NCBI GenBank assembly: GCA_030618965.1
Contig: JAUXCJ010000054.1
Location: forward strand, 1 to 6,940
DNA: 6,940 nucleotides
From: Thiomargarita sp.
Lineage (GTDB): Bacteria; Pseudomonadota; Gammaproteobacteria; Beggiatoales; Beggiatoaceae
Direction: 5' to 3'
In this document: piece after piece, positions 6,720 to 6,940 of the stretch
Position numbering within the stretch: the stretch's first letter is position 1
Layout: each line of letters begins with the position of its first letter
Notes under the pieces: generated by a model
Databases searched by the model: none
Told to the model about the DNA's origin: nothing
The model's input: only the letters and a program-made list of their open reading frames with translations
Made by a program: the position numbers and the translations under genes

Positions 6720-6831
6720 TTGTCTGAACCTTGATTTTATAGGATTTAAAGGATTTACAGGATTTAAAGACAAAGATAGATTTTTTTTAATCCTGTAAAT
6801 CCTTATAATCCTGAGAATCAAGGTTCAGACA
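6720..6831. repeat. Palindromic intergenic element, copy 2, directly after proS
   Basis: TGTCTGAACCTTGATT (6721-6736) and AATCAAGGTTCAGACA (6816-6831) are perfect 16-bp inverted ends identical to copy 1. Inside are three near-identical 9-bp units, AGGATTTAA, AGGATTTAC and AGGATTTAA (6741-6767), and the right arm carries matching AATCCTGTAAATCCTTAT. The arms pair well over about 45 bases around an A-rich then T-rich centre (T8 at 6781-6788). Lying so close after the proS stop, it is transcribed with proS and could end or stabilise that message. No T-run follows the right arm, so it is not a canonical terminator. Confidence 0.85.
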
Positions 6832-6940
6832 GATAGCCTATCACCAAAATCACAGTCCGAAAATTTGCCAGTGGAATAAAAAAAATACCTAATAAACTAC
6901 TATGACAAGCAAAGCCATAATATCCACACATACAACTATC
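6832..6940 (+). other. Tail of the window with a possible new gene start at 6902
   Basis: This stretch is AT-rich and holds no complete gene. An ATG at 6902 opens a frame (MTSKAIISTHTTI) that runs to the window edge, 13 codons. It has no convincing Shine-Dalgarno. TTGCCA (6865-6870) with TACCTA (6886-6891) is a weak promoter-like pair with a short 15-base spacer. A following gene is plausible but cannot be judged from 13 codons. Confidence 0.3.

Noticed and set aside
6720..6831. Calling the element after proS a standard intrinsic terminator
   Set aside because: No T-run follows the right arm, the T8 run lies in the hairpin centre, and the same element also occurs upstream of proS, so it is better described as a dispersed palindromic repeat.

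Overview
The window looks like a bacterial chromosome segment, most likely from a gammaproteobacterium. The likeliest relatives are filamentous sulfur bacteria of the Beggiatoa, Thioploca and Thiomargarita type. This rests on a standard long bacterial prolyl-tRNA synthetase with its editing insertion, a GltD-like flavoprotein with a C-terminal ferredoxin module, a formylglycine-generating-enzyme (FGE)-fold protein, and palindromic AT-rich repeats between genes. The taxonomic guess is inference.

Layout: (1) 1-1307 is the 3' part of a plus-strand FAD/NAD(P)H oxidoreductase ending in two [4Fe-4S] motifs; its start lies before the window. (2) 1308-1410 holds a C-rich/G-rich palindrome, a plausible sigma70 promoter and a 12-bp tandem duplication that runs into the next start codon. 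(3) 1411-2742 encodes a 443-residue protein with an unrecognised N-terminal half and a C-terminal FGE-sulfatase/C-type-lectin-fold domain. That domain lacks one of the two active-site cysteines and has a C-terminus resembling diversity-generating-retroelement (DGR) target proteins. (4) 2743-2785 is a perfect 16-bp stem between convergent genes, probably a bidirectional terminator. (5) 2783-4801, minus strand, encodes a 672-residue P-loop ATPase with a DQLE-type Walker B and an unrecognised C-terminal alpha/beta domain. (6) 4802-5002 is a divergent intergenic region with a ~106-bp imperfect palindrome and a TATAAT box before proS. (7) 5003-6712 is proS. (8) 6720-6831 is a second copy of the same palindromic element, followed by a low-information tail in which a new gene may start at 6902.

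proS and the oxidoreductase look like core metabolic genes. The two genes between them are more AT-rich and look accessory. They converge on a shared terminator, so they are not an operon, and nothing in the window proves that they work together. The most interesting leads are the possible DGR-type variable C-terminus of the FGE-fold protein, the uncharacterised ATPase architecture, and the palindromic elements bracketing proS. No reverse transcriptase, template repeat, CRISPR array, tRNA or rRNA is seen.
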